Source: Pyropia yezoensis (taxonomy: Eukaryota > Rhodophyta > Bangiophyceae > Bangiales > Bangiaceae). From it: a stretch of 64,000 nt of DNA. The translations under genes were made by a program, and so were the position numbers. The DNA is taken from positions 26,698,894-26,762,893 of the forward strand of contig CM020618.1 in the NCBI GenBank assembly GCA_009829735.1. The letters run 5' to 3'. Shown piece after piece: positions 20,246 through 32,510 of the stretch. Every line of letters starts with the position of its first letter. Position 1 is the first letter of the stretch. The notes under the pieces were generated by a model. It did not search any database, had not been told where the DNA came from, and saw only the letters and a program-made list of their open reading frames with translations.

Positions 20246-21919
20246 CCAAGAAACGCTCAACGATCGTCAAGTCAAATGGCTGGAGCTTCTGGACCAGTTC
20301 CAGTTCAAGATTGTCCCCATCAAGGGCACTTCAAATTCCGTGGCTGATGCCCTTTCCAGGCAGCCACAAGATGCTCCCGACCACGCTCCCAATCAAGATC
20401 TCCTTAGTCGCGTGCTGACCAAGACCATTGACGAATCCCCCAAGAAAACTGAAATCAACAACCTCGTGACCATTAACCAAAATGATCAAGACCTTGCCAC
20501 TTCAGAACAAGAGTACGACGCGGACCCCGAGTATGCCGACCTAATCAAAGACCCGGTATCTCCCTACCGGCTGCACATGAGGTTGTTGAAGCGAGGTGAC
20601 CGTACGTGTATCCCTGTCGGTACTGTACGCCAAAGACTACTCCACGACTACCACGATGTCCCGTGCCAAGGGCACATAGGAGTCAAGAAAACAACGAAGG
20701 CCATTTCTTCCAAGTACTACTGGAAAACAATGCGGAAGGACATCCAAAGATACGTACAAACATGTGATTTGTGCCAGCGAAACAAGGCTAGCACCCATTC
20801 ACCTCTGGGTCACCTCAAACCTCGAGATCCCCCGAACCAACGATGGGCAAGTGTCTCCATGGACTTTATCACGCCTCTTCCTCTGACTCCAAGAGGTCAC
20901 AACGGGATTTACGTCGTTGTCGACCGTCTCTCCAAAATGATTCGCCTCGCCCCTAGGAAGCCGGACTGTACCGCGCCAGTTGCAGCACAGCTCTATCACG
21001 ATCATGTCTGTCGACACCACGGACTCCCTGCTGATGTCGTCTGCGAAAGGGACCGCATCTTCTTCTCCAACTTCTGGCGGTCACTCACGGAGATCCTCAA
21101 AGTCAAGGTCAAGGCATCCTCGGCCTACCACCCGCAAACTGGCGGACAGACTGAGATTATGAACAAGAAGATGGAGGAAATCTTGCGAAATTTTGTCAAC
21201 CATCACCAGGGCGATTGGGACCTATTCTTGGATGCTGCTGAAGTAGCCTACCACCGGTCGCCAAATGCTGTGACGACGTACTCACCCTTCTTCCTGAACT
21301 ACGGATTCGAACCCAAGACGGTTCCAATGGACATCCTCGACAAGTCAGAATCAAGTATACCTGCAGTGTCTGACTGGCTAAGCGGTCTCCAACGTGCTCA
21401 GGAGAATGCCGTATCAGCCATCAAGAGTGCAAATGAGGCGCGCTCGGCGTACGCAAATCGCCATTGCCGACCTTCCAAGATTGCCGTCGACGATCTGGTG
21501 CTTCTAAGCACCAAACATCTTATGCCAGACGCCTTCCAATGCGCTCGGAAGCTGATGCCCAAGTACTCAGGACCCTATCGCGTCACTGAAAGCATCAATG
21601 ATGCGACTTTCCGCCTGGATCTTCCCCAAGCGGTGCTCGAGCGCAAGATTCACAACGCCTTCCATGCGAGCTTGCTGAAGCCGTACCGCGATGACCCGTA
21701 CGGCCGACTTCTCCCCGTTCCGCCTCCGGTTACATTTCCGGACGGTTCGGTCGATTACGAAGTCGACTCCATCATACGGTCACGAAAGCGCCGAGGACGA
21801 CTACAGTACCTCGTCAAGTGGAAAGGCTGTGACGCCAACGAGAGCTCCTAGCTGACCAAGCAAGACCTTGCGCACGCACCTGAGGTTTTGGACGCGTTCT
21901 TTCGCAGCGCGTCCTAAGG
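20246..21919 (+). pseudogene. Chromovirus 2 pol, RNase H end to chromodomain
   Basis: Begins with the RNase H end (VKWLELLDQFQFKI, VADALSR). The integrase has its HHCC finger (HDYHDVPCQGHIGV to CDLCQRN) and the core D in VSMDFITPL. At the second acidic site the sequence is VVCERDRIF, where chromoviruses usually have SDRD, so the catalytic Asp appears to be Glu. The third site GQTEI is present. The tail is a classical chromodomain (YEVDSIIRSRKRRGRLQYLVKWKG). It is stopped by TAG at 21849-21851, where a Trp codon (TGG) is expected, with the remainder of the domain still readable to 21919. Confidence 0.9.
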
Positions 21920-21928
21920 AAGGGGGGG
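21917..21928 (+). other. Polypurine tract of chromovirus 2
   Basis: AAGGAAGGGGGGG-type purine run directly before the 3' LTR start TGTAACG. Confidence 0.75.
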
Positions 21929-22801
21929 TGTAACGATATGCCCCCTAAATCGCCAAGACTCTAGCTTCGGGGATAAGGACTGGGGCCTCTCCTTCCCTGT
22001 CCTTCTCAGCCAACTCCTTCCAAGACGCATCAACTCCCTGGTAATCTGGAGATGCCGCGGTGTCCGGCCGAGATTCTACGGGTCGCGGACGGTCAGCACG
22101 AGAGCCGCGGATCGGCTACCCGTTAGTACCCTGACTCATCCCCGGACGGATATTTTCTCTCCGCGGATCAGAGGACTAACAGACCACAGGACAAGCCACA
22201 TCTCTGACTCATCGGCCAGCCGGAACAATCTCCCCACGAGCCAACGGGAACGGCAAGATTTGCTGACCCACGGGAGATTTTCGACCCGAAGACTGGCGTC
22301 TGGCTTACATGCCTCTGCGGTTTTTCCGGCCGACCGGCGTGTGAGGCCAGCCGCGCGGCGCTACGAGCGCCGCACGCCGCCCCAGCCCCCGCTTGGGGCT
22401 GTCTGGCAGGGCGCCTTGGGGCGCGCACACCCACCTTGACTTGTTCTGAGAGCCTATGCCTTGTTTTGAGCCCATTGGTGCCGCCCCCCCGGCGGCATGC
22501 GCAATCGCGTGCTTTGGGGCACGCTGGGTGCCCCACCGGGGGTATATAATGCGTGAGTGCGGGCGCCACCCGGGGAGACCTCGGGGGGAACAACAAACAC
22601 AGACACAACGACCTCCTTTACCCTCGAACCCCTCGACCCCCTCGACCCTCACCGACGTCACGCCCATCTTCTTCCCCACCCCAATCACCGTCACCCCGCC
22701 CGTCACCTTCCCCGCGCCCCGCAGCCTCATTGGCTTGCGCGGGCAGCTGACAACGCTCACCAGTACGTTGAGGGCCGCCCGGGTGTGGGTGGTGCCTCAC
22801 A
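21929..22801 (+). repeat. 3' LTR of chromovirus 2
   Basis: 873 bp. Three of the few differences from the 5' copy fall in the first 25 bp. The TATA box is at 22543-22550. The duplication GACGC follows. Confidence 0.95.
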
Positions 22802-22806
22802 GACGC

Positions 22807-23592
22807 ATCCTCCACGCTTTTGTCGTCCGTGTCGGCGTTCTCTGCGTCCCGCCCTGCTCCCCTTCCCCCCCTCGTACATGTGCCTCACTATTGCTGTTCT
22901 CCCAATTTTGGCCGATCCGGGCAAGAACAACACTGCATGAACAACTGTGTGACCCAACCGCGTGCTGGCACGTGAGGGCGAGCCAATCGTGTGCTCTAGG
23001 GGCCCGATCGTCCTGAGCAGATGATTGGCTGCAGCCACAGTGGGCCTCTTACCAATCGCTGATTGGTCGAAACACTGTTGTTCTCTCGGCTGAGATCGCC
23101 GAAGATTCCCCCCACATCGGCTCGTTCCTCTCCGGAACAGTTGTCCAGCTTGTCTTGGTGTCTGTTCCACTCGGGTTCTCCCCTCCATGTGCTCGAAGTC
23201 CCGGGAATGTCGCAGATCTTACTGTTTGCACAACAATGGAGGCTGATTCGGAGCTCTCATTGGTCAGAGAGGCATCCTGTGAGGCATGTCATTTGTCAGT
23301 GCACTGTTGTTCTTGTTCTTGTCCGGATCGGCGAAAATTGGGAGAACTGCAATATCCGCGGACGATCACCTGTGCCCGTCTGCCTATGATTCTTACTCTC
23401 CGTGGCAGCTTCGGCAATCATGCCGTCCACGCGCAGGCGCACCCGAGCGGCACTTGATGCAGGTACGCTGTAATGTTCCTTCATGCATCTATTCGGCCAT
23501 TGGTTCGTGCGTGCTTACCCCAACCTTGAGCATTTCGTTTCTCCTTGAGTGTGTTCTAACGGCAGACCAACAACTCTCTGCTGCGTTCATGA
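22807..23592. repeat. CACTA interior with an inverted repeat and CCAAT boxes
   Basis: No gene supported. A block of about 50 bp at 22889-22940 (core TTCTCCCAATTTTGGCCGATC) recurs inverted at 23298-23352. A third, partial copy starting CACTGTTGTTCT lies near 23070. Between them are several CCAATC/GATTGG motifs, including the near-palindrome CCAATCGCTGATTGG (about 23053). This could be a promoter region or the remains of a small inverted-repeat element. Confidence 0.45.
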
Positions 23593-24440
23593 TTGATTTT
23601 TTCCCTTGATGGTTATCATTTCGTCACCTCCAAAAAGATTGATGCCGACGCTGTTATGGCAAGAGCCGCGGCAGCCGCTTTGGCAGCCCTTCAAGAAGCT
23701 GACGATGCTGTGTCGGACGACGGGACCAGGCCTCCCCCGGCTCAGCGACCGGCCCCACTTAGCTCTACCGCTTCGGACTGCACATCTGCTCCCCCCGCAA
23801 CTGGTCAGCCCTCTGGCGCTCCCCCCGACCCATCATCGCTGCCGTTGGGGCAACCGCGTGCCGTTCCTCGTCCATAAGCCCCTCCACGGCCTCCTCCACG
23901 ACAAGCGCCCGCGCCTCCTCCAAGGTCGGCATTGCTACCCGGTGGGCGGCGGCGAGCCAAGTTACCGGCGCCATCGCGATTACCGACTGGCAGCCATCGG
24001 GAGGCCGCGGGTTCCGCTGAGCGCTGCAGCTGTCGGAAGCCGAAAGGTAGGCGGGCTCACACCAACGGTCTTTGCGGTTTTGACGTGCGCCAAGATCCGC
24101 ACGTAGCCGAGCGGACGTTGGACCCACCTCACCCTCCGTTGAACAAGATGCCAGTTTTCGGCAACCCGGACATTTCAATCCCACCGGGAAACGTGCGGTC
24201 GTGCGCGTCGCGGTAAAGGAGTACTTCACTGAAAACCTGTCGTGGAGCTACCAGTCAAAAAGTGACCTGGAGCAAGCCATCGTCTACGTCGAGACGAGCG
24301 AGACCCGTCTGAGGGTTTGCAAGCGGTCGCGGGGCGCGTGCTCCCTCCTCTTCAGAGCAGGCAACAACAAGGCCACCTACGCACGCTGCCTCTGCCGGTT
24401 GGCACGCTTATCACCCACGCCATCAGACGAAGATGAGGTG
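23593..24440 (+). other. Possible decayed second CACTA gene
   Basis: Coding-like pieces in changing frames. The first (23593-23877) has SKKIDADAVMARAAAAALAA and no ATG start. The second (frame open from about 24084) has VKEYFTENLSWSYQSKSDLE then RLRVCKRSRGACSLLF, faintly like the Cys-rich N-terminal domain of MULE-type or FAR1 proteins. A minus-strand frame (23765-24229) is also open. I cannot name a product. Confidence 0.3.
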
Positions 24441-25133
24441 TGGGCACCTCGTGCTGACGGCGGCGCCGGCGCGAGGGGCGGCGTGCAAGCCGCAGATGGC
24501 ACCGCCCGCGGAGAGGACGCCGGTGCAAGCGGAAGCACGTCTGGGCATGCAGCTCGCGGGCGGGACGCTAGCACAAGGGGGGGGGCGGCAGCGGCAGCTG
24601 GGGTGGGCCGGGGTGGGGTCGCTGGCGCGCGAGGCGGCGCGGCAGGGCGCGCAGCTGGCGGGGCGTACGCCGGCACAACGGGCGGAGCGGCAGCCGCAAC
24701 AGGCGCCGCCCAACGTGGGAGGTTACGCGCGAGGGGAGGCACGGCGGCAATCGGGGCAGGGGGGGATGGCGGCTTTGTGAGTGAGAAATCGGCAACCGGT
24801 GCTGCCCGTGGTGGCCGTGCCCGCACGCGAGGGGGTGCGGCAGGCCGCGCCCCCCGCGGTAGCGGTGTCCACGCGCTAGGGCGTGCAGCAGCCGGCGCCC
24901 CGCGGGCTGGCGGTGACCGCGAGTGCGGGGGTGCGGCAGCCGTCGCGGCGAGGGGAGAGAGTGTCGGTGCGACGGACGACCCGGCAGACGGCGCCACCCC
25001 GAGTTGTGGTGTCCGCGCGCCAACGGGCGCGACAGCGAGCGCCCCCCGGGGTGGTGGTGCCCGCTCGCGAGGAGGTGCGGCAGCCGTCGCGGCAAGGGGA
25101 GTGGGCGCCGGCGCGACAGCGTACTCGCCAAAC
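24440..25133. repeat. GC-rich imperfect tandem repeat, left part
   Basis: Degenerate units related to the regular 48-bp repeat at 35952-36239. Units of 48 bp keep all frames open, giving Ala/Pro/Arg repeats on both strands, so the coding strand cannot be told. Chromovirus 3 was inserted inside this array. Confidence 0.6.
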
Positions 25134-25497
25134 TGTAGCAATATGGTTGGCCGTATTGTGACCCTAATGTTAGGGGGGGCTACTTCTAATCCTTGGCTTT
25201 CAATTTGAGAGTCCGTACTGGTCACGGTATCTATAAGTTACGTATGACCAGAGGGACTTGCATCTTGGGGTGGAGGGTAGTTAGTAGTGTCTCCGAGGGT
25301 TTATAACGAGGGGGCCGGCGGTGAATCCACCGCCGGCCAAGGCAGAACAACAAACCCCTCCCATTTGGGCTCCCATCTTGGTCCCGTGGCTTGCGCTCTA
25401 AGGACAGCAACCTTGGCCTCCCGGTGACGTTGGTGCCGATCCCCCTTGGTGAGTGTTCCCTGGGAGTGGACGTGCGACGGATTCCTATTGTGCTACA
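25134..25497 (+). repeat. 5' LTR of chromovirus 3
   Basis: Starts TGTAGCAATATGG and ends TGCTACA. By eye it differs from the 3' copy by three substitutions and a short indel (near 25207). TATA-like CTATAAGT and TTTATAAC occur inside. Confidence 0.95.
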
Positions 25498-25498
25498 T

Positions 25499-25516
25499 TG
25501 GTGGAGCAGCAGGGGA
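25499..25516 (+). other. PBS of chromovirus 3
   Basis: TGGTGGAGCAGCAGGGGA, one base after the LTR and identical to the PBS of chromovirus 1. Confidence 0.75.
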
Positions 25517-25524
25517 CGGGTTTC

Positions 25525-25543
25525 CGTCACCTTTGTGGTGACG
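25525..25543 (+). promoter_or_regulatory. Hairpin after the PBS of chromovirus 3
   Basis: CGTCACC and GGTGACG form a perfect 7-bp stem around TTTGT. The position matches the palindromes of chromovirus 1. A leader RNA signal is inferred. Confidence 0.4.
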
Positions 25544-25722
25544 CCGTCTTCGGCCCCGGCACACGGATAGGGATCCGGTCCTTTTCTTGTACTCGTGGTG
25601 TTGCGACCTGATCGATTGTGTTGAGTTTTTACCTTTGACTGTGATCTACTGTTACTCTCCCCTATCTACCCCCTCGCTCTCTTATTCGTGGTGATTGTTA
25701 CGTCGGTTGACTGATTGTGACT

Positions 25723-27905
25723 ATGTCTACCCAAGAGACGGGGAACGTTGAAGATGACGGATCGGCGTCGACGCCGACTCCGGAGGTGACTACGGGAAGC
25801 GGGATCGGGAACCCGATCGACAACATTGAGACGCCAATGCTTTCCGGTGCCGGATCGACGTTTGGCACGGCTCGGACGGCAGGAGGCGGGGGCCCGCCTC
25901 AACTGTAATCGACCGACCTCACTCCGCCGCCTCCTTCACCAGGGGATTCCCTGATGGCATCATTGGCCCGCATCGAGGCCCGGTTTTCCGGACTCGACAC
26001 TCGCCAGGAGCGGACGGAGGACGCAATGGCAGTGTTGATGTCAACACGCCACACGACGGGACCCCGTCGTGTTCCTCCCACACCGGTACGGTTTGAACCG
26101 GCCGGACTACTTTCGGAGTCCACCGGGGTCGACCCCGGCGCAGCAACTCCCGGACAGCCCCCGGACACAATGGGGTATGGATCCGACTCGTCGGCAGAGT
26201 TGGAACGGAGTCACACGGAGCGATACGCTCGGAGCACCCGAAGCGGACTCCGCGGACACGACCCGGCGGATACTTACGCCGGTGGAGAGTCGGTTATTGG
26301 GGGAGGGGGTACCCTCTCACAGTATCTCCACGACGAAGGAGGCCAGGCAACTCGGGTTCCCGAGGTGCCGACGCCTGAAGTACCATCTTCAGTGGTGGAA
26401 GCTATGACCGCGCAGGTAACTGCGAGCCTACTGAAGCGGATGGAGTCCGATGAGTTTGCTCATCAACTGGCTAAGCGACTGGATATCCAGGACGCTGACA
26501 CGGAGATCGTCAACGAGGTCTTCCCGTCGGTTCTTACTCCGGAACGTTATCGTTTGGAGGACCGCTCTACCACCGTATCGGAATCGATGCGTAATACGTC
26601 GCATCGGGCGATCCGCTCTATGCAGACCCTTATGAAGGGAGTCCCTATGTTCGGGGGGCCGAACGGACGCCCGTTGGCAGTCATCGGCTTCTTGACAAGC
26701 TTCAAGGCAGCCACGGACAAGGCCCTCGTTAACGAGGGGCTGGCCCTGGAGATCCTCCCGTTCTTTGTTGATGAACGGGTGCGAGGCATCCTTCGCCAGG
26801 CATCTCCGATGCCGGGAATGAGGGTTGCGGCCACCCCCATGGATTACCGTGGGATTCTCAAGGAGCTGCTGAGCAGTTACCTCAGTGAGGACAAGTGCGA
26901 GGACCACTACCGGGCCCTGCGCACTGCCACCGCCCAGAGCTGGGAGGATGAGGAGATGTTCGGACGACGGATTCAAGAGCTCGACTACGAGCTGGGGAAG
27001 CTCCTCGGAGAAGGGGAGCTACGGGCCATCCTGTTCGCAGGAGTACCCAACTACGTGCGGATATCCGCACGGGGCGCCAACACGGCACGGACGAACTTCA
27101 GTCGACTGATGCATATGTGCAAGTCCCTGGGGACGCCTACCGGGTGCTTCACCCGGAGTGCGCTCTTGCCTCAAAGCCCAAGGGTGAGGGGAGCAAGCTC
27201 AATCTTACCCCGGTACCGAGGCAAGACAAGATGGAACGGAAGGCCGCACCGGTACTGGTGGCTACCGATTACGCCCCCACGGGCGAGGAGGAACCACTGG
27301 TTGACCAGCAGGGCCACCTGCTGTTACCGGCTACGCCGGTGATCGATGAGCAAGGTACGGTAGCGTACATTGCGCCGGCGGGGACCCAGTTCCAGGTCAG
27401 CGAGGGCACGGGACGTCGCGTCCCGTACGTACGGACTACGGGGTACTCCCCGGTGACGGGTAACCCTCACCAACCCTTGCCAACATGGGCGGTACGCACG
27501 GAGGCACCTCCGCAGATTGCGGGCCGACCCAACCGGTTGGGGGAGTCCATGTTCCGGTTGACCCAAGGAACCAAGGCCTACCAGGGAGCAGGCACTCGGG
27601 CGCCCGAGGGAGGCAACCGCAGCTACGGGGCTACCCCGATGCGAACTCAAGAGGGGACCGGCACGTCCGGATGTATGTTGTGTGGGGATCCCCAGCACTG
27701 GGTGTCTTCCTGCCCACTCATCCCCGAGGAGTCTCGGCGGGCAGCGGCGCAACGCAAGGCATCCACCGGGGGGTATCTCGCCAGAGCACCCGGACCCGCA
27801 CCGGGTAGGCAGCCAGCTTCAGGTGGAGTACTGGCCGTCGAGGAGGCACCTCCTCAGCCGGATGTCCCGGCGGACAGCACCCGACCAAGGGCGGGAAACG
27901 AGTAA
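25723..27905 (+). pseudogene. Chromovirus 3 gag, with a stop and a frameshift
   Basis: The first ATG is 25723. The frame meets TAA at 25906-25908, then continues in the same frame from ATG 25954. The N-terminal part is Ser/Pro/Gly-rich. The capsid region (about 26500-27110) includes VIGFLTSFKAATDKAL and ANTARTNFSRLMHM. Near 27128-27135 a -1 change is required to enter the frame that carries the knuckle CMLCGDPQHWVSSC (27674-27715) and stops at 27903. Chromovirus 1 has an equivalent NTAR motif and knuckle. The stop and shift look like decay, though recoding cannot be excluded. Confidence 0.8.
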
Positions 27906-27913
27906 GAGGAAGG

Positions 27914-30900
27914 ATGACCGGGGGGCGCTGGGGTAACCCAAGCAAGCCACCCCGGAGTACCACGGGGAAAGCCCCACGGCGAGCGCGTTTGAGCCGGCGC
28001 CGCATCAATCCCGACGACACGGAGTCAGGGGAATGATGAGAATCCCCCGATAACGGGAGGCGAGGACGGGATGCCCCGTCACGTTGAACCAGCCAAGGGC
28101 CCTGTCCAGGATGCCCGAGGAACACCGGATATCGGTGTAGGACATGTGCTGTTTACCTTGGAGAACTTCAAGGTATCAGCCACACTGGGGGTTGACCCCC
28201 AGTCGACACGATCGAACTACCCTGTTCTGGATACAGGGGCTGGACCCAACCTTATCCGGAAGGATACCCTCCCGGACAAGTGGCTTCCGCGAGTCAGAGT
28301 GACTCGGGGACCCACCATCAAGGACGCGAATGGTCGCCTCATTCGTACGACCGCAGCGATGTCGCTGCGGGTCACCATCGGGGAGCTCACTACGGAAGTT
28401 GACTTCCTGCTGTGTGAGACCCTATCGGTGCCCTGCATATTGGGGTGCACCTTCATCAACGTTCACGTGGATGCAATCCGGCCAGGCCGGAGGACCGTCG
28501 AGCTTCAAGAACCCGACGGGACGAAGCGAGGACACACGGCTATCGTCAGGGACCTGACGCTACAAGGGAGCCACGTTAACGTGGCTGAGGTGTACGCAAG
28601 CGTCGAGCCGAAGACACTTCGGTTGGCCAAGCGAACTCGCCTTGAACCGTTGTCGGAGACAGTCCTCCCGGTTAACTGCGACCTCGCAGGCATCTGCAGA
28701 GTCCGGTCCAACCTGCGAACGTACAAGCGCCATGGGTTGACCATGGCCAACGGTCTCATAGACCTCCCAGCAGGAGGGTCGTCCCTCCTAGTGATGGCGA
28801 ACTATCGCCGTAAGGCAGTGACCCTCCCCAAGGGAACTATCCTCGGGATTGCCGAGCTCTACGAAGGAGATATCCTTACCCCTGACAAGGAAGGTCAAGT
28901 GGAACCACTTGAGGTGCTGGCGGCCGCCGAGACCACCGAGCGACAGCAACCCGATGACGGGAAGCCTAACCCATCGGCGGCTTCGGCGGACATGCCGCCA
29001 AAGGACCAAGAAGCTCTGAAGGCCATGGCCGAGGCTGACCTCGACCACCTTCCCCCTTCGGTAGCCGAAGGGGTACGACGGATGCTAAGAAAGCATGACG
29101 TCATGTGGACAGGCGGGGCCTTGGGTACCATTGGGGCAACCCAACATCGTATAGACCTGGTACCAGGCGCACGACCCGCCCGGTCACAACCGCACCGAGC
29201 GGGACCTATGCAACGAGAGATCGTTGATGGAGAAGTGAAGAGGATGAGCGAAGCAAAGGTGATACGACCTTCGATGTCGGAGTGGGGTGCCCCAGTCGTT
29301 ATCGTACCGAAGAAGGAGCAAACCCCTCGGTTTTGCATCGATTATCGACGCCTCAACTTGGTTACCAAGAAAGACTCATACCCTTTACCAAGGATGGATG
29401 AATGCATCGACTCCCTGGGGGAAGCTACGGTGTTTACCACCATCGAATGCAATGCCGGATACTGGCAGATCCCAGTGGCGGACGAGGATATCCCCAAGAC
29501 GGCGTTCGTCTGTCACAGTGGAGTGTACGAGTTCCTAAGGATGCCCTTCGGATTGTCCAACGCCCCCGCTACATTCCAGCGGGCTATCGACATTATACTG
29601 TCGGGGGTGAAGTGGCGTAACTGCCTAGTGTACCTCGACGACGTCATCGTCTTCTCGCGCAACATGGATGACCATGTGCAACATGTTGACGAGGTACGCA
29701 CCCTCTTGAGGGACGCCGGGGTAACCCTGCGTCTGAAGAAGTGCGCCTTCTTCCAACAGACGGTCGAGTATCTGGGCCACCAGATAACCCCTGGTAAACT
29801 CGGGGTACTCGAAGCCAATACCCGGGCACTCCGGGATGCCCGGTTCCCTAACACCCAGACGCAGCTCTAGAGCTTCCTGGGAATGTGCAACGTATACCGA
29901 CGGTTCGTCAAGGACTTCGCTCGGATAGCTAAACCGTTAACGGTTCTTACGAGCAGTACCTTTCCCAAGGTACTCCAACCCCCTTCGCCTAGCGAAGAGG
30001 AGGCATTCGAGTCGCTGAAGCGAGCCCTACTATCCCCACCCGTCCTGGCGTTACCGCACAGACGGGGTACCTTCGTCATCGATGTCGATGCATGCGATAC
30101 ACAAGTGGGATGCACCCTGTTACAGGGAGAGACGTTGATCGGTTCCGATAACGTTATCCCGGACCTACGTCCGGTAGGGTACTTCAGCCGGACACTCAAC
30201 CCGGCTGAGCGTAACTATAGTGCCACCGAGCGTGAGTGCCTCGGGGTTATATGGGCAGTGCAACTGCTCCGCCCATACCTGGAGGGCTCTAGGTTCATCG
30301 TGAGGTCCGACCACGAACCCCTACGATGGCTCCTCAACCTTGGTGACAAGGATTCCGATAGCCATGGGAGGCTAGCCCGATGGAGGCTGAAGATGGCCGA
30401 GCACGACTACCGCACCGTGTATAAGGCTGGGTCAACCCACCACCTCGGAGACGCGCTGTCTCGACTCGACACCCCGAGCGGGGATACCCGCCCGGTGGAC
30501 GAGGACATCCCGGTGGTACCGGTCTGCATGGTCGGTAACGCCACCCAAGGTATGGTTGACCATACCATGGCACACCGAGCATGCCCACTGACTCTCGCGG
30601 ACTTCCGCGAGGCGCAAGCCAATGACGACGACTGTAGACGCCATCGCGCTAACCTCCTGGCCGGTACGGCCGGCATCTTCTCCGAGAATGAAGACGGACT
30701 CACATACCGGCGGGCACCCGCCGATGGACGACATCAAGTCGTGGTTCCCGTGTCCTTACGGCAAGCCGTCATGGAAGGAGAACACGAGAACCCTACAGCC
30801 GGACACCCAGGGGGTTCACGTATGTTCGCAGCAATGCGAAGGTTCTTCTACTGGCCAGCAATGGCCGTCGACGTGATCGACCACGTAAGGGGAGGCCACC

Positions 30901-32060
30901 CCTGTGCACGTAACCGCATGAGTCTACATAGGCAGGCGTCTGCCATGAAACTGTTCCCACCGGATGGGCCCAACGAGCAGGTCGCTATCGACATACTCGG
31001 GCCACTTCCGGTAACGGAAGAAGGGAACAGGTACATCTTAGTCATGTCAGACCGATTCACTAAGCTGTCACGAGCGGCAGCCATCCCGAATGATACGGCA
31101 TATACCATCATGAACGCAGTGGTTGACCACTGGATCAGTGCATACGGAGTCATGAAGCAACTCCTCTCCGACAACGGAGCAAACCTTACGCCAGCATTCT
31201 GCACTAAGGTCCTGGGCATGTTCGGTATCGAACCCCGTCGGGCATCCGACTACCACCCGCAGTCCAACGGGCAAGTGGAGCGGTTCAACCGCACCATCGT
31301 CAAGATGCTCCAATGCTACGCGGCCGAGCACACGAACACTTGGGACAGGCTTCTGTCCGTACTCACCCTGGCATACAATGCCAGGCCACATCGGAGCACA
31401 AACATCGCCCCACTGGAGTGGGTCATGCCACAAGGGGTCGGTAACCTGACGCTGCCACCCGGCAGGTGCACTCGGTATGATACACCGAAGGGCCGACCGG
31501 CCGAACGCATCCACCTAGCTTGGTTGGCCAAGCTATCGTGGATGATACCCAAGCTCAAGGGTGCCCTTGACCGTACACAACTTCGATACAAGAAGAACTT
31601 TGACGCCCGGTTACGGGTGCGCAACGCAACCCTGGTAACAGGTGACTGGGTCTACATCAGACACCAGAAGTTCCGAGGGAACAAGCTTATGCAACCGGTC
31701 AAGGGACCGTACCAGATCTTACACAGAGATGACCACTCTGTCATACTGCACTCCGATACGGAGATACAACGCATCAACCTCAAAGATGTGACACCTGCTC
31801 CGAAGCCGGAACAGCCTCAGCCGGTACCGGCTGGGTTGCTACATGAAGCTCTTACAACCCACCGGTCAGATGACCCGGTGGGACCGGATGGGATTCCATA
31901 CCAAGTAGAGAGCGTGGGCGGACACACCGACCCGGACCTACCAGGACCCTGGTACGTCAAGGTTATGTGGGTCGGATACGACTCACCCACCTGGGAACAG
32001 GCGGCGAATATACCCCGCCAACTCCTCATGCCTTACATGAGGCGACGACGCCTACTGTAA
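27914..32060 (+). pseudogene. Chromovirus 3 pol (premature stop in RT)
   Basis: An ATGACC start at 27914, 8 nt after the gag stop, matches the pol start of chromovirus 1 but runs into TGA near 28032. The main frame starts at ATG 28071. Protease LDTGAGPNLIRK (about 28229), RT with YLDDVIVFS (about 29630), then TAG at 29868-29870 in the RT connection region, where chromovirus 1 reads through. The same frame continues with RNase H (VIDVDACDTQVGC) and integrase (AIDILGPLP, LSDNGANL, GQVERFNR) to a chromodomain-like tail (VMWVGYDSPTWEQAANIP). In the integrase finger the first Cys of the CxxC pair is Gly (GHPC instead of CTSC). Confidence 0.9.
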
Positions 32061-32510
32061 CAACCCAACCGACACCGACTTCGGCTGTTGGGGGGTGAGG
32101 CTTATACCTACTGAGTAGGGTGTCACATGGACTCGGCAAGACTTAGGTTCACTAAGTTGGAGCGGACTTAGGCAAACTAAGTAAGCTACTGACTTTTACA
32201 AGTTTACTTGAAGGAGATGACTAACTCCGATAACCTCAAAGTAACCTAAGGCTTACACCAAGGTAAACCTTCAGCCAGGAGGCAAGTGACGGACCAAGAA
32301 GGTTGACCTTCATGAGTATTAACCAACCAGGATGGGTTGGGGGAGGCGGAAAAGAACCGAGGCAAGCCACGACTAAGTCAAACGGGGTACTCCCCAATGG
32401 CAGGCATTGGTATCATGCAAACGCCCCAGCGGGGGATGAGTTCATACTCACTTCTACCCGGCCACCATAAGGGTTACCGGGGCCCTCTCCCTCACAAACA
32501 ATAGCACTCC
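32061..32510. other. Spacer between pol and the antisense ORF of chromovirus 3
   Basis: 450 bp of less GC-rich sequence where the two converging genes end. Short CTTAGGCAAACTAAG-like motifs recur (32140-32190). No gene seen. Confidence 0.5.

Larger units (their letters stand above)
14716..22801 (+). mobile_element. Chromovirus 2: Ty3/gypsy LTR retrotransposon, defective
   Basis: An 8.1-kb element with 873-bp LTRs and a perfect 5-bp duplication GACGC (14711-14715 and 22802-22806). It contains a zinc-finger ORF upstream of gag, a frameshifted gag, and a frameshifted pol interrupted by a hAT element and ending in a true chromodomain. By eye the LTRs differ at only about 5 positions, yet the interior has several lesions. 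Confidence 0.95.

Noticed and set aside
24377..25225. 282-codon minus-strand frame over the tandem repeat
   Set aside because: The 48-bp periodicity opens all frames, and this frame starts inside the LTR of chromovirus 3.
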